The translations under genes and the position numbers were made by a program. From contig OMUX01000087.1 in NCBI GenBank assembly GCA_900314345.1, positions 1-5,447 on the forward strand: a stretch of 5,447 bases of DNA, given 5' to 3'. Within the stretch, counting starts at the first letter, position 1. Each line of letters starts with the position of its first letter. The stretch comes from an uncultured Erysipelotrichaceae bacterium. GTDB taxonomy: Bacteria; Bacillota_I; Bacilli_A; Erysipelotrichales; Erysipelotrichaceae. Shown one piece after another: positions 4,664 to 5,447 of the stretch. A model generated the notes under the pieces. It saw only the letters and a program-made list of their open reading frames with translations. It made no database searches and was not told the origin of the DNA.

Positions 4664-5447
4664 ATGAGCTCAAGAGATTCGCTCAGGGTGCTTGCCCTTG
4701 TGATCCTGATCCTGATGTCGGGAATGTTTTCAGCCGCAGAGACCGCATTTTCCTGCGCATCCAAGGTGCGCCTCAAGTCCATGGCAAATGATCACAATGC
4801 CAAGGCTGCCAAGGTGCTGAAGATTCTCGACGACTATGACCGCTTCCTTACGACAGTACTGATCGGGAATAATATCGTCAATATTGTGGCAACGACCATC
4901 GGTGCCGTTCTTTTCACGACGCTCTATGGCGAAGCCAAAGGCCCGACGCTTTCAACGATTGTTCTGACACTTGCCGTGCTGATGTTCGGCGAGATCGCCC
5001 CCAAGACACTGGCCAAGCAGCATCCGGAGCGCTTTGCGATGCGCTTCCTTGGCTTTGTGGAATTCTTCCAGATCATCCTGACACCGCTGAACCTATTGTT
5101 CCGGGGCTGGCAGTTCCTTGTCTCCAGGGCGTTCCATTCTCCTGAAGATGAAAGCGATATCTCCGATGAACTGATCACCATGGTGGATGAAGCAGAGAAG
5201 GAAGGAGATCTCGAGCAGCATGAATCGGATCTCATCTCCGCTGCCATTGAATTCAATGACCTGGATGTCAAGGATGTCCTGACTCCGCGTGTGGATCTTG
5301 TCGCCGTGGAGATCGGCACCTCCCTGGAGGAGGTGGAGAAGACATTCCGCCTCAACTCCTATTCCCGTCTTCCGGTGTATGAACGCTCCATTGACAATAT
5401 CGTGGGCGTCATCCATGAAAAGGACTTCTATTCCATGCTCTGGAACC
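4664..5447 (+). CDS. CNNM/CBS-domain membrane protein, HlyC/CorC family, probable Mg2+ (divalent cation) transporter (5' part)
   Basis: The first 261 residues are present and the frame runs off the window; family members are usually about 420-450 residues. The N-terminal CNNM (DUF21) membrane domain shows MSGMFSAAETAFS (18-30), SKVRLKSMA, TTVLIGNNIVNI (63-74) and FGEIAPKTLAKQHPERFA (108-125). Likely membrane segments are about 7-24, 66-87, 95-112 and 128-152. A soluble linker with DELITMVDEAEKEGDLE leads into the first CBS domain from about 205: LTPRVDLVAVEIGTSLEEV, then SYSRLPVYERSIDNIVGVIHEKD. Relatives such as Bacillus MpfA (YhdP) export Mg2+, with the CBS pair sensing nucleotide or Mg2+; the older hemolysin name is not a reliable function. 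ATG 4664 is the first in-frame start after a TAA at 4640, with GGGGA seven bases upstream. The second CBS domain and the CorC_HlyC domain would lie beyond the window. Confidence 0.92.
   Translation, partial: MSSRDSLRVLALVILILMSGMFSAAETAFSCASKVRLKSMANDHNAKAAKVLKILDDYDRFLTTVLIGNNIVNIVATTIGAVLFTTLYGEAKGPTLSTIVLTLAVLMFGEIAPKTLAKQHPERFAMRFLGFVEFFQIILTPLNLLFRGWQFLVSRAFHSPEDESDISDELITMVDEAEKEGDLEQHESDLISAAIEFNDLDVKDVLTPRVDLVAVEIGTSLEEVEKTFRLNSYSRLPVYERSIDNIVGVIHEKDFYSMLWN

Noticed and set aside
4924..5355. 143-codon minus-strand frame rich in Ser and Arg
   Set aside because: Its composition is typical of the antisense of a real gene, here the CNNM/CBS gene with clear motifs.

Overview
The window looks like chromosomal DNA from a Bacillota bacterium. 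The gene content, protein style and close packing resemble Erysipelotrichaceae-type gut Firmicutes, but that is an inference from motif character and roughly 50% GC, not from a database match. Ribosome binding sites are mostly strong AGGAG types, and several promoters carry an extended -10 (TGnTATAAT-like). I see no mobile element, CRISPR array, rRNA or tRNA. Six protein genes plus one small conserved-looking protein gene fill almost everything, and no gap exceeds 300 bases.

Region 1 (1-2061, + strand) is a tRNA thiolation operon. It holds the C-terminal half of a class I cysteine desulfurase, then thiI overlapping its 3' end, then an 82-residue protein of unknown function. The desulfurase/ThiI pair matches the Bacillus-type NifZ-ThiI arrangement: the desulfurase supplies persulfide sulfur and the ThiI, which lacks a rhodanese domain, makes 4-thiouridine in tRNA. 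The operon ends in a hairpin terminator that overlaps the last stop codon. It faces a second terminator serving the convergent gene.

Region 2 (2079-3807) holds two divergently transcribed phosphatase-fold genes that share a 70-base intergenic region with back-to-back extended -10 promoters. The minus-strand gene is a membrane-anchored calcineurin-like metallophosphoesterase with two altered metal-site motifs. The plus-strand gene has the layout of a NagD-type (HAD IIA) sugar phosphatase, but three catalytic motifs are lost and only the motif II hydroxyl may survive, so it looks like an expressed pseudoenzyme. This is the most unusual part of the window.

Region 3 (3796-4503, minus) is a class I glutamine amidotransferase-like peptidase C26 (PuuD type) with an intact catalytic triad. 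Its 3' end overlaps that of the HAD gene by 12 bases.

Region 4 (4504-5447, +) starts with a 160-base divergent regulatory region. It has a good plus-strand promoter and a possible 10-codon leader ORF with its own ribosome binding site. It is followed by the first 261 residues of a CNNM/CBS-domain (HlyC/CorC family) membrane protein, probably a divalent cation (Mg2+) transporter, which runs off the window.
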